DNA from: Flavobacterium sp. LHD-80
Lineage (GTDB): Bacteria > Bacteroidota > Bacteroidia > Flavobacteriales > Flavobacteriaceae
Length of the DNA: 64,000 bases
NCBI RefSeq assembly: GCF_030929605.1
Contig: NZ_JAVFVS010000012.1
Span: forward strand, 62,001-126,000
Reading direction: 5' to 3'
Under the pieces are notes generated by a model that searched no databases, had not been told where the DNA came from, and saw nothing but the letters and a program-made list of their open reading frames with translations. Positions 41,909 to 50,413 of this stretch are shown here, piece after piece. The position numbers were made by a program, and so were the translations under genes. Each line of letters starts with the position of its first letter. Positions within the stretch are counted from its first letter, which is position 1.

Positions 41909-42454
41909 ATGAAAACATTCAAATTAGTTCCGATTTTTCTGCTTTTGATACTTGCTGCGTCATGCGATACAGTTAGTGCTTACTCTGACTACGACAAAAC
42001 CGTAGATTTTGCGCCTTATAAAACTTATGCCTATTTTAAGCCTGGAATTGATAAGGTCGAAATTTCTGATTTGGATAAAAAACGAATTCTGAAAGCGATA
42101 GACGATCAAATGTTAGCCAAAGGTTTTACTAAAAGCGAAAATCCTGATGTGCTCATAAACATTTTTACCAAAGCCAAAGAACAAGTTGATGTAAATCAAT
42201 TTTACGCTGGATACGGTTATGGATGGGGCTACGGCTGGGGTTGGGGTTACAGCCCTTATATGTACGGAGGAACAACAGTTTCTAGATATACTGAGGGAAC
42301 TTTGTTCATTGATTTAATTGACGCTAAAAAGAAAGAATTGATCTGGCAAGGTCAAGGAATTGGGACTTTATACAAAAACATAGATAAAAAAGACGCCAGA
42401 ATTACTGAATTTGTAACCAAAATTTTAGCACAGTATCCGCCAGTTAAAAAATAG
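41909..42454 (+). CDS. DUF4136-type lipoprotein
   Basis: A 181-aa predicted lipoprotein (KLVPIFLLLILAASC, Cys at about residue 19). The mature start VSAYSDYDKTVDFAPYKTYAY is the conserved opening of the DUF4136 family. A Gly/Tyr/Trp-rich loop (AGYGYGWGYGWGWGYSPYMY, about 90-109) follows, then the family end EGTLFIDLIDAKKKELIWQG. Function is unknown. It lies 47 bases after hutU and may be co-transcribed. Confidence 0.85.
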   Translation: MKTFKLVPIFLLLILAASCDTVSAYSDYDKTVDFAPYKTYAYFKPGIDKVEISDLDKKRILKAIDDQMLAKGFTKSENPDVLINIFTKAKEQVDVNQFYAGYGYGWGYGWGWGYSPYMYGGTTVSRYTEGTLFIDLIDAKKKELIWQGQGIGTLYKNIDKKDARITEFVTKILAQYPPVKK

Positions 42455-42490
42455 TTTGCAGTTTTCAGCCTTTTATAAAACGGTAAATAG

Positions 42491-42523
42491 TTGTGAACTT
42501 TCCAGAAATAATTAATACATTTG
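42491..42523 (+). promoter_or_regulatory. Promoter of the ilvA attenuator
   Basis: TTG at 42491-42493, 22-base spacer, then a perfect -7 element TACATTTG at 42516-42523. Transcription would start near 42530, about 14 bases before the leader peptide ATG. Confidence 0.75.
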
Positions 42524-42543
42524 CTATTCAATCAGCTAAAAAA

Positions 42544-42603
42544 ATGACAAACTTTAATAACATTATTATCGCTATTATCAGCATTATTGCAATTCAGCAT
42601 TAA
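42544..42603 (+). CDS. Ile-rich leader peptide of ilvA
   Basis: A 19-codon ORF (MTNFNNIIIAIISIIAIQH) in which 8 codons specify isoleucine, including three in a row. It starts with an ATG after an A-rich stretch, shortly after a perfect promoter, and ends at the stop codon 42601-42603. An intrinsic terminator follows 40 bases later and then ilvA, the enzyme that makes the isoleucine precursor. This is the classic layout of a transcription attenuation leader: Ile-tRNA shortage stalls the ribosome on the Ile codons and lets transcription proceed. The peptide itself is not expected to have a function. Confidence 0.85.
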   Translation: MTNFNNIIIAIISIIAIQH

Positions 42604-42604
42604 T

Positions 42605-42653
42605 GGCGAGGTGTTATATAAATAATTAAAAATATAATTTATAAAAACCTCCC
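42605..42653 (+). promoter_or_regulatory. Antiterminator of the ilvA attenuator
   Basis: GGCGAGGT (42605-42612), immediately after the leader stop codon, can pair with ACCTCCC (42647-42653), the 5' arm of the terminator, giving seven base pairs with one bulged C. This excludes the terminator. A ribosome that finishes the leader and sits at the stop codon would cover 42605-42612 and block this pairing, so the terminator forms when isoleucine is plentiful. Confidence 0.75.
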
Positions 42654-42670
42654 AAAACGGGAGGTTTTTT
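42643..42670 (+). terminator. Attenuator terminator upstream of ilvA
   Basis: AAACCTCCC / GGGAGGTTT (9 bp, loop AAAAC) followed by TTTTTT. It lies 40 bases after the leader peptide stop and 117 bases before ilvA. Confidence 0.9.
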
Positions 42671-42699
42671 ATTTTAAAAAAGTTTTAAATAGAGATACA

Positions 42700-42767
42700 T
42701 TTTGCCACAGATTAAAAGGATTTTCGCAGATTAAAAATCATTCCAATCATTTTAATCTGTGGCAAAA
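42700..42767. repeat. Palindromic GCCACAGATTA repeat between attenuator and ilvA
   Basis: Perfect 18-bp inverted repeat TTTTGCCACAGATTAAAA (42700-42717) / its complement (42750-42767), extendable to 23 bp with one mismatch. A second partial copy CGCAGATTAAAA in the middle (42725-42736) can pair with the same right arm, so two alternative hairpins are possible. It resembles the longer elements at 50181-50413 and 51100-51191. Confidence 0.7.
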
Positions 42768-42786
42768 AAAATAAAAAAGACAAATC

Positions 42787-44031
42787 ATGAGTTTATTCAA
42801 CGAAGTACTTAATGCAAAAAAGCAACTTGAAAATGTAGTTGCAGCAACGCCTTTGACCCAAAATTTAAATCTTTCAGACGAATTTAAATCTACTATTTTA
42901 TTAAAAAGAGAAGATTTACAGATTGTTCGTTCGTATAAAATTAGAGGCGCTTACAACAAGATTTCGTCGTTGAGCGAAAAAGAAAAAGCAAACGGAATTG
43001 TCTGTGCAAGTGCAGGAAATCACGCGCAAGGTGTTGCATATTCCTGTAATCTTCTTAAAATAAATGGCAAAATTTATATGCCAAAAACAACTCCAAAACA
43101 AAAAGTAAAACAAGTACAATTGTTCGGAAAATCGTTTGTCGAAATTGTTTTAACTGGAGATACTTTTGATGATGCATACGCTTCTGCAACTGCTGATGCC
43201 ATTAAAAATCATAAAACCTTTATTCATCCTTTTGATGATCAAAAAGTAATTGCCGGACAAGGAACAGTTGGACTGGAAATTCTGGAAAGTTTTAAAGAAC
43301 CAATTGATTATGTTTTTGTTCCAATTGGCGGCGGCGGACTCGCTTCTGGTTTATCTGAAGTTTTTAAACATTTAAGTCCGAATACTAAAATCATTGGTGT
43401 TGAACCAAAAGGTGCTCCTTCAATGAAAACTTCAATAAAAGAAAATAAAAATACAGCTTTAAAAACCATTGACAAATTTGTTGACGGTGCTGCTGTAAAA
43501 CAGGTTGGCGACATGACTTTTGAAATCTGCCGCTATAATTTGGAAGATATTATTTTGGTTCCTGAAGGAAAGGTCTGCACGACTATTTTACGATTGTATA
43601 ATGAAGAAGCGATGGTTGTTGAGCCTGCAGGCGCTTTGACCATTGCAGCTTTGGATTTTTATAAAGATAAAATTAAAGGCAAAAATGTGGTTTGCATTGT
43701 AAGCGGTAGCAATAATGACATTGAAAGAACTGCCGAAATAAAAGAACGTTCTCTTCTTTACGAAGGCTTAATGCATTATTTTATGATTCAGTTTCCACAG
43801 CGTCCTGGAGCTTTAAAAGAATTTGTGAATAATATTTTAGGTCCAGATGACGACATCACTTATTTTCAGTTTCATAAAAAAAACAATCGCGAAGTAGGTT
43901 CGGTTGTAGTTGGACTGGAATTAAAAAACAAAAAAGACATTATGAATATTAAACTGAATATGACAAAAAAGGGCTTTGAATTTCAATATTTAAACGACAA
44001 TCAAGATTTGTTCACACAATTAATTGGATAA
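42787..44031 (+). CDS. ilvA: Threonine ammonia-lyase (threonine deaminase)
   Basis: IlvA (414 aa) converts threonine to 2-oxobutanoate, the first committed step to isoleucine. It is a fold-type II PLP enzyme with the PLP lysine in SYKIRGAYNKI (about 53-63), the cofactor loop SAGNHAQGVAYS, GGGGLASGLS as the phosphate cup, and a C-terminal ACT-like regulatory domain (about 325-414, starting YFMIQFPQRPGALKEF). The ACT region suggests feedback by isoleucine, in line with the Ile-rich attenuator upstream. A bidirectional terminator follows. Confidence 0.95.
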   Translation: MSLFNEVLNAKKQLENVVAATPLTQNLNLSDEFKSTILLKREDLQIVRSYKIRGAYNKISSLSEKEKANGIVCASAGNHAQGVAYSCNLLKINGKIYMPKTTPKQKVKQVQLFGKSFVEIVLTGDTFDDAYASATADAIKNHKTFIHPFDDQKVIAGQGTVGLEILESFKEPIDYVFVPIGGGGLASGLSEVFKHLSPNTKIIGVEPKGAPSMKTSIKENKNTALKTIDKFVDGAAVKQVGDMTFEICRYNLEDIILVPEGKVCTTILRLYNEEAMVVEPAGALTIAALDFYKDKIKGKNVVCIVSGSNNDIERTAEIKERSLLYEGLMHYFMIQFPQRPGALKEFVNNILGPDDDITYFQFHKKNNREVGSVVVGLELKNKKDIMNIKLNMTKKGFEFQYLNDNQDLFTQLIG

Positions 44032-44033
44032 AC

Positions 44034-44066
44034 AAAAGGCTGTCTATTAACCGTAGACAGCCTTTT
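44034..44066. terminator. Bidirectional terminator between ilvA and the GH30 gene
   Basis: AAAAGGCTGTCTA / TAGACAGCCTTTT (13 bp) with a 7-base loop, placed between two convergent genes, with A and T runs on both sides. Confidence 0.9.
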
Positions 44067-44109
44067 AAAATCAAATATAAAATTACTAATTGAATTCTAG
44101 ATTTGTAAT

Positions 44110-47100
44110 TTATTGTTTCAGTACTTTTTTAGTGTAAGTTCCCGTATTGTCATTTATTCTTACTACATAAATCCCTTTTGGCAATCTTGAAATTTCAATT
44201 TCAGACTGGCTTCCTTCAAAATTCATGTTTTTCTTCAGTACACTTTGGCCTTCGAGAGAGAAAATTTCTACAGTAGCGTTTCCTTTATGATTGCTATCAA
44301 TTTTTAAATAATCATTTGAAGCATTAATAAAAATTACCATATCATTTTGATTCTCTTCTTCTGCCGGAATTGTTTGTACCAATGCCTTCTTTGCTGTTGA
44401 TTCCACTTGAACAAACTGCCATTGCTGATTTAGTCCACCTGTGTATGTCCAAACTTGAATATTGGCACCATTTGAAGTAGAAACATTTTCAACGTCAAGT
44501 GATTTTCCACTATTTAAATTGATGATTTTATAATAGCCCGTGCCAAGATCTGTAACGGTCCATTTAAACTCATTTGAAGCCGACAATGTTCTTTGTTGCA
44601 CTTTTAGTCCGTCGCCAATTCCATTATTTTCGACAGCTAAATACATTCCAGTTGATTTTACTATAATGTAATAATTCCCGCTTCCATCTGAAACAAACTT
44701 CCAGCGTTGATTGCTTCCGCCTCCGCTTGTTATATCATATTGCTGAATACGTCCTCCGCTCGAAGTTGAATTATCTGCAACATCTAAACCTTTGTTGCTG
44801 TTTCTTGAAATAATATTATAATATCCCGGAAAACCAGTTGAAGAAGCTGTAACCGTAATTGCGCTTGTTGCCGTTTTTGCGCCATCTACCGTTGTAACAG
44901 TAATAGTTGCAGAACCCGCAGCAACTCCAGAAACCAATCCAGATGCATTTACAGTCGCAACAGCAGTATTGCTTGAACTCCAAGTCACATTTTTGTTCGT
45001 AGCATTTGTTGGCGAAACTGTCGCTGTTAATTGTGTTGTATTTCCAACTAAAATAGAAGCCGTTGTTGGACTTACAGCAACAGAAGTTACTGGAACAACT
45101 GCTACACTTTTTACTTCAATTTTATCGATGTTAAAATCGCCACCAATAATTTCAAAGCGTAAAACTTTATTATTTCCTCCTGCAAAAGTAATATTAGGAA
45201 CGGAAACCGTTTGAAAAGTATCCCAAGAACCTGTATTTGGAATTGAAACTGTTGTTAAAACAGTTCCGTCTAATAAAATACGAAGCTGTTTTCCAGAATT
45301 AATGGTCGAAACAGTCGCGTCGATTGTATAAGTTCCCGCAGTAACATTTGCAGTATATTCCAGCCATTCTCCATTCGCAGTCCATCCAACGGCATATCCC
45401 GAAGTTCCAGAAATTCCAGTTACATCAACACCTTCAGAAGTACGATATGCACCTCCTTGATTTGCAGTTTCATTATCATAATAAGCTACATTTTGGCCAC
45501 CTAAATCATAATTTTCTGCTTGAATGATTCCCGGAATCGAAGCTGGAGTTCCTCCGTAAGGCTGTTGTCCTTGAATGGTAAATGCACTTGTTGCGGTTTT
45601 GCTTCCGCTGACAGTTGTAGCTGTAATTGTTGCCGTTCCTTGCGCAACGCCTGTAACCAATCCGCTAGAATTTACGGTTGCGACAGCTGTATTACTCGAG
45701 CTCCAAGTAACGTTTGTATTTGAAGCATTGCTTGGCGAAACTGTTGCTGTTAATTGCTGTGTTTGTCCTGCAAAAATAGATGCTGAAGTTGGTGAAACCG
45801 AAACTCCTGTTACCGCAACAATTGTCACATTAATTGCCGATGTTGCCGTTTTATTTCCGTCTTGAGTCGTAACTGTTATAGTTGCTGTTCCTGCTGCAAC
45901 ACCCGTTACAAGTCCGCTTGAATTAACCGTCGCAACCGCTGTATTGCTTGAACTCCATGTCACATTTTGATTCGTTGCATTGCTTGGAGCTACAGTAGCA
46001 GTTAACTGTTGTGTACTATTCACGCCAACACTTGCCGTTGTCGGACTCACACTTACTCCCGTTACTGCAACTGGAGCCCCTGCTGACCAATTGAATGTCA
46101 CTGCTGATGATGCAGGAACCGCATAATCAAATGCTGAAGATCCAGAAACAACTTTTATAGTATTAGAAGAAGATCCTGAATTATAAACCAAAAGCGCAAT
46201 AGATCCGTCAGGATTTTTAAATCCAACAGAAGTAATACTGCCACTTGTACTTAAAGACGCAATTCGTAAAGCGCCTGGTTTTACAAATTTTGATATTTGG
46301 CCAATAATGTAATACGCAACATTTTTAGTATAAGTTGTACTGCTTGTTACCGTTACTGCTCCTAAACAACTTGTACAGCCTCCTGGCGTATGTGGCCCCA
46401 TACTTGAGTTGTTTGCCGCATTCCATTCTAAAACTGTTTTCGCCCAATTAGTCGTACTGCCAATAACAACGTTTTGCATGTGCCAGCCAAAATCACCGCT
46501 AAAATTTCCACCAGAACCTGTGTATTGTTCTGTAAAATAAACGTTTTTATTGGTTTGTGTTTTTACCGTTGACATCGCAGAAATATTTCCTAAATACAAG
46601 TGAAATGCCGCGCCATCTACATAACTACTATTGTTCAAAACATCTATTGGATATGCTGTATTATCGCAATTATGATCAAAAGCAATAATCTTTATATTTC
46701 CATAACCCGCAGCTGCCATTTGTGGTCCAAGCTGTTGATTGATGAAATTCTTTTGTTCAGTTGAATTCATCAGCATACTTGGTTCATTATTTGGGTTTTC
46801 TGGCTCATTTTGAGGCGTAATTCCCCAAATAGAAATTCCTTGCGCAGCCATTGCATCAAAATACTTTACAAAATATTTGGCATAGGCCGCATAATATTGT
46901 GTTTGCAAATTTCCCCCAACCCAAGAATTATTCGTTTTCATCCAACGAGGTGGTGACCAAGGAGTTGCTAATATTTTTATGTTCGGATTAATAAGCAGAA
47001 TCTTTTTAATAATCGGAATCAAATACGTTAAATCTGGTCCATTTAAACTAAAATTATTCATATTTGTATCTCCAGCAGTTTCGTTATAACTATAAGAAGA

Positions 47101-47493
47101 ACTGCTTAAATCTGAAGCTCCTATACTAATACGAACAACATTAGCGTTTAAACCTGTTGTTGGATTGTATAAGTCATTCAAAAGCTGATTTTGCTGTGTC
47201 GCCGCCATACCGCTGATCACTTCACAGCTACCTTCGGTAAGTGTATAACCAAAACCATCCATGGTCTGGTACGTAGTTCCTGCATTGACTGTAACTGTAG
47301 AAGGATTAGATCCTGAATTGGTTCCGAAACTTACAGTACTCTGTTGTTGTATTAGTTTCGTTTGATCTCCCGTGGTCATCCAAGGAGTAACCGTCTGGGC
47401 ATTTGTTTTAGTAGTAATAAGCAAAAGCATTGTAATGATTGGCATCATCATAGCAATTACTCGTTTTGTAGGTTTTTGAGTAGTTTTGTGCAT
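44110..47493 (-). CDS. Secreted multidomain GH30 glycoside hydrolase (T9SS cargo)
   Basis: A 1127-aa secreted enzyme. Signal peptide to about residue 33 (ending TNAQ). GH30 catalytic domain about 34-472, with acid/base Glu230 in TPQNEPE and nucleophile Glu322 in FTEQYTG. Then Ig-like BIG2 domain 1 (475-558), BIG2 domain 2 (560-640), a CBM6 carbohydrate-binding domain (645-797, GIIQAENYD), BIG2 domain 3 (801-882), a ricin-type/CBM13-like domain (887-1030), and a T9SS C-terminal sorting domain (about 1050-1127, ending GTYTKKVLKQ). GH30 enzymes cut beta-1,6-glucan, xylan or glucosylceramide; which one cannot be told. No SusCD pair adjoins it. Confidence 0.93.
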   Translation of the reverse strand: MHKTTQKPTKRVIAMMMPIITMLLLITTKTNAQTVTPWMTTGDQTKLIQQQSTVSFGTNSGSNPSTVTVNAGTTYQTMDGFGYTLTEGSCEVISGMAATQQNQLLNDLYNPTTGLNANVVRISIGASDLSSSSYSYNETAGDTNMNNFSLNGPDLTYLIPIIKKILLINPNIKILATPWSPPRWMKTNNSWVGGNLQTQYYAAYAKYFVKYFDAMAAQGISIWGITPQNEPENPNNEPSMLMNSTEQKNFINQQLGPQMAAAGYGNIKIIAFDHNCDNTAYPIDVLNNSSYVDGAAFHLYLGNISAMSTVKTQTNKNVYFTEQYTGSGGNFSGDFGWHMQNVVIGSTTNWAKTVLEWNAANNSSMGPHTPGGCTSCLGAVTVTSSTTYTKNVAYYIIGQISKFVKPGALRIASLSTSGSITSVGFKNPDGSIALLVYNSGSSSNTIKVVSGSSAFDYAVPASSAVTFNWSAGAPVAVTGVSVSPTTASVGVNSTQQLTATVAPSNATNQNVTWSSSNTAVATVNSSGLVTGVAAGTATITVTTQDGNKTATSAINVTIVAVTGVSVSPTSASIFAGQTQQLTATVSPSNASNTNVTWSSSNTAVATVNSSGLVTGVAQGTATITATTVSGSKTATSAFTIQGQQPYGGTPASIPGIIQAENYDLGGQNVAYYDNETANQGGAYRTSEGVDVTGISGTSGYAVGWTANGEWLEYTANVTAGTYTIDATVSTINSGKQLRILLDGTVLTTVSIPNTGSWDTFQTVSVPNITFAGGNNKVLRFEIIGGDFNIDKIEVKSVAVVPVTSVAVSPTTASILVGNTTQLTATVSPTNATNKNVTWSSSNTAVATVNASGLVSGVAAGSATITVTTVDGAKTATSAITVTASSTGFPGYYNIISRNSNKGLDVADNSTSSGGRIQQYDITSGGGSNQRWKFVSDGSGNYYIIVKSTGMYLAVENNGIGDGLKVQQRTLSASNEFKWTVTDLGTGYYKIINLNSGKSLDVENVSTSNGANIQVWTYTGGLNQQWQFVQVESTAKKALVQTIPAEEENQNDMVIFINASNDYLKIDSNHKGNATVEIFSLEGQSVLKKNMNFEGSQSEIEISRLPKGIYVVRINDNTGTYTKKVLKQ

Positions 47494-47877
47494 TTTTTTT
47501 GGTTTTTTGTTAATTAAATTTTTCTTATTTATTAAGCGTAATTTTATTAATTCACATCAATATTATGTTAATTTTAAATAAATTCATATTTATTTAACTT
47601 TACAAATACACATCAACATAAAATTCCACCTTAACAAAAACCTATCACTGTTTTTCATAACGTACTGATTTATAATTATTTATAATTTTCGAAACAAGCA
47701 AAATCTTACTTTTTAAAAAATCCTACAAATAACAACTTAAAAATCAATTATTTAAACAAACCAAAAAGGACAAATCAAAAGCAATTTCGACCAAATAAAT
47801 AGACCAAAAATGACAAATATCATAGAAATAAGAAGAAGTTAAATCGTATTTTTGCAATTCATATTTAGACAGAAAAA
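47494..47877. other. Gap between the GH30 gene and the globin
   Basis: About 380 bases of AT-rich DNA between divergently transcribed genes. A -7 element TATTTTTG (47847-47854) belongs to the globin. No promoter for the GH30 gene with both elements was found and no hairpin or reading frame stands out. Confidence 0.6.
47847..47854 (+). promoter_or_regulatory. -7 element of the truncated globin
   Basis: TATTTTTG matches TAnnTTTG 24 bases before the ATG. The -33 TTG is not evident. Confidence 0.4.
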
Positions 47878-48288
47878 ATGGCAACGCTTAAAGATATTTC
47901 GACTATAGAAGACATCAAGCAAATGGTGAACAGCTTTTATGATAATGTTAGAAAAGATGATCTTATTGGTCCAATTTTTAATGATAAACTTCAAGATCGC
48001 TGGGAACCACATTTACAGAAAATGTATGGCTTTTGGCAGACTATTTTATTTGATGTTCGTGCTTATTCTGGAACGCCTTTTCCTCCGCACAAACAATTAC
48101 CGGTTGACAAAACGCATTTTGATCGATGGATTGAAATTTTCAACACTACTATTGATCAACAATTTGCAGGCCCATTAACTGAGGAAGCTAAAATGCGCGC
48201 CACCAATATGGCTTTTATGTTCAATCATAAAATTCAATACTTTAGAAATGCCGAGAATGAATTAAGAAATTCAATAAAGAAGTCGTAA
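47878..48288 (+). CDS. Group III truncated hemoglobin
   Basis: A 136-aa heme protein of the truncated (2-on-2) globin family, group III (trHbP). Features are SFYDNVRKDDLIGPIFND near the N-terminus and the block MYGFWQTILFDVRAYSGTPFPPH. The proximal heme His is in DKTHFDRWIEIFN. The Pro-Pro-His stretch before it is typical of the group. Such proteins bind O2, NO or sulfide; the role is usually detoxification or redox buffering. It lies upstream of an oxygen-dependent aromatic hydroxylase, but the 136-base gap gives no sign of one operon. Confidence 0.88.
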   Translation: MATLKDISTIEDIKQMVNSFYDNVRKDDLIGPIFNDKLQDRWEPHLQKMYGFWQTILFDVRAYSGTPFPPHKQLPVDKTHFDRWIEIFNTTIDQQFAGPLTEEAKMRATNMAFMFNHKIQYFRNAENELRNSIKKS

Positions 48289-48424
48289 AAAAATAAATTA
48301 CGCAAAACTTAAAAATCTACAAAAACGCAACAAAACACACTTTCGAATAAAAATTTTGTGATAAATAGCAAAAATTAGCGGTCTAAATTCGTAATTTTAC
48401 ATTCTAATCTACAACGTTTTCGAA

Positions 48425-50200
48425 ATGAATGCATCTATAGAAACAAATCCATTATTAGAGCGATTGCCTAAACATTTAAAGCAATTTATTAAACCTCAAG
48501 ATTATAGCGATTACACTCCTATCAATCAAGCGGTTTGGCGTTATGTAATGCGTAAAAATGTAGATTATCTTTCTAAAGTTGCACATCACTCCTATTTAGA
48601 TGGATTGAAGAAAACCGGAATCGAAATAGATTCTATTCCGAGTATGTACGGAATGAACCGAATTCTTACCGAAATTGGTTGGGCTGCAGTTGCCGTTGAC
48701 GGATTTATTCCGCCAAATGCTTTTATGGAATTCCAAGCTTATAATGTTTTAGTTATTGCTTCGGATATTCGCCAGCTTGAACATATCGAATACACACCAG
48801 CTCCAGATATTATCCACGAAGGTGCCGGCCACGCTCCTATTATCGCTAATCCTGAATATGCCGAATATTTAAGACGTTTTGGTGAAATTGGATGCAAAGC
48901 GATTTCGTCTCATAAAGATTATCAAATGTATGAAGCTATTCGTCTGCTTTCGATTTTAAAAGAAGCTGAAGATACTCCACAGGAAAAAATCGACGAAGCT
49001 GAAAAAGCCGTTGCCGATTTACAAAACAATATGGGCGAATTGTCTGAAATGGCTCAAATTCGAAATTTACATTGGTGGACAGTTGAATACGGTTTAATTG
49101 GAACTGTTGAAAACCCCAAAATATATGGCGCTGGATTGCTTTCTTCAATTGGCGAAAGCGCTCACTGTATGACAGATAATGTGAAGAAAATCCCTTATGA
49201 TATCTCAGCAGCGAATCAAAATTTTGATATTACGCAATTACAACCTCAACTTTATGTAACGCCAAATTTCTCTTATTTGAGTTTGATTTTAGAAGAGTTT
49301 GCACATAAAATGGCTTTACGCACCGGAGGACTTTCTGGAATTCAGAAATTGATTCAGTCGAATGCTTTAGGAACTATTGAATTAAGTACAGGTTTACAAA
49401 TTTCTGGCGTTTTCACGAATGTAATTGAAGAAGAAGGAAAACCTGTTTACATTAAAACAACTGGAAAAACGGCTTTAGCTTACCGCGAAAAAGAATTAGT
49501 TGGGCACGGAACTTTAACACATCCGCACGGATTTGGAAGTCCGATTGGGAAATTAAAAGGCTTCAATTTAGCAATTGAAGATATGAGTCCGAAAGATTTG
49601 CAAGCTTACAGCATTGTTGAAAACGAAACCGTAAAACTGGAATTCGAAGGCAATATTATTGTTGAAGGTGAAATTATTACAGGTTCACGAAACCTTCACG
49701 GTGAAATTATTTTAATCAGTTTTAGAAATTGTACGGTAACGCATGGCGAAACAATTTTGTTTCAGCCAGATTGGGGAAATTACGATATGGCAATTGGTAA
49801 AAAAGTGGTTTCGGCTTTTTCCGGTCCAGCCGATGTGAATAGTTTTGACTTGATTAACATCGTTCCAACAACTAAAACAATAAAAGCAAAACATACTGAT
49901 GAGCGCGATGAATTAGAGATTTTATACGCGACAGTTCGAAACATCAGAAATAATAAAGATCCTAAAACCGAATTAAAATCTGTTTTTGAGAAAGTTAAAA
50001 ACAATCATTCCAACGATTGGCTTTTAACTGTTGAAATTGCAGAGCTTTTAAAGGATTCTGATGATAAGCAATTACTTCAGGAAGTATTGATTTATTTGGA
50101 TCAACTAAAAGAAAAACGTCCTGAAGTGGCGCATTTAATCGCTGGTGGATTGGATTTGATTTTTGATAGTTCATTGCCAAATTTGCCACAAAGGCACTAA
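48425..50200 (+). CDS. Aromatic amino acid hydroxylase (phenylalanine 4-monooxygenase, long form)
   Basis: A 591-aa non-heme iron, pterin-dependent monooxygenase. The iron ligands lie in PDIIHEGAGHAPIIAN (two His, about residues 138-143) and the Glu of HWWTVEYGLIG. It is much longer than the 260-300-aa bacterial PhhA because of a C-terminal extension of about 250 residues, a form I recall in other Bacteroidota. It probably converts Phe to Tyr. The last codons (LPQRH) and the stop are read from the inverted repeat at 50181, so the native C-terminus may have been altered by that element. Confidence 0.88.
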   Translation: MNASIETNPLLERLPKHLKQFIKPQDYSDYTPINQAVWRYVMRKNVDYLSKVAHHSYLDGLKKTGIEIDSIPSMYGMNRILTEIGWAAVAVDGFIPPNAFMEFQAYNVLVIASDIRQLEHIEYTPAPDIIHEGAGHAPIIANPEYAEYLRRFGEIGCKAISSHKDYQMYEAIRLLSILKEAEDTPQEKIDEAEKAVADLQNNMGELSEMAQIRNLHWWTVEYGLIGTVENPKIYGAGLLSSIGESAHCMTDNVKKIPYDISAANQNFDITQLQPQLYVTPNFSYLSLILEEFAHKMALRTGGLSGIQKLIQSNALGTIELSTGLQISGVFTNVIEEEGKPVYIKTTGKTALAYREKELVGHGTLTHPHGFGSPIGKLKGFNLAIEDMSPKDLQAYSIVENETVKLEFEGNIIVEGEIITGSRNLHGEIILISFRNCTVTHGETILFQPDWGNYDMAIGKKVVSAFSGPADVNSFDLINIVPTTKTIKAKHTDERDELEILYATVRNIRNNKDPKTELKSVFEKVKNNHSNDWLLTVEIAELLKDSDDKQLLQEVLIYLDQLKEKRPEVAHLIAGGLDLIFDSSLPNLPQRH

Positions 50201-50413
50201 GACACAAAGTTTTTTTTGAATTGCCTCCTGCTTTAGCTGGAGGAAAAAATAAGTCAATACAAAAGGCTTTAGCCAAAAAATGTGTTTTGGCTAAAGCCTT
50301 TTTCCATTTCATTTTAAATACCTCCAGCTAAAGCAGGAGGCAATTCAACAAATCATTCTAATCTTTTAATCCTTGGCAAAAAAACTTTGTGTCTTAGTGC
50401 CTTTGTGGCAAAT
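50181..50413. repeat. Triple-nested inverted repeat
   Basis: Three perfect inverted repeats one inside another. Outer arms: 36 bp (50181-50216 / 50378-50413, beginning ATTTGCCACAAAGGCACTAA). Middle arms: 26 bp (50218-50243 / 50321-50346, beginning GAATTGCCTCCTGCTTTAGC). Inner arms: 18 bp (50261-50278 / 50285-50302, AAAAGGCTTTAGCC...). The middle and inner arms share GCTTTAGC and are themselves nearly palindromic. The left end overlaps the stop codon of the aromatic hydroxylase and the right end enters the stop codon of the DUF4230 gene. The inner hairpin can serve as a bidirectional terminator. Confidence 0.9.

Noticed and set aside
42455..42490. Terminator directly after the DUF4136 gene
   Set aside because: No stem with a T-tract was found there. 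The only strong terminator in the gap belongs to the ilvA attenuator.
44950..46080. Possible CRISPR-like or tandem DNA array in the GH30 gene
   Set aside because: The repeats are in frame and encode the three BIG2 domains. There are no short constant repeats with variable spacers.
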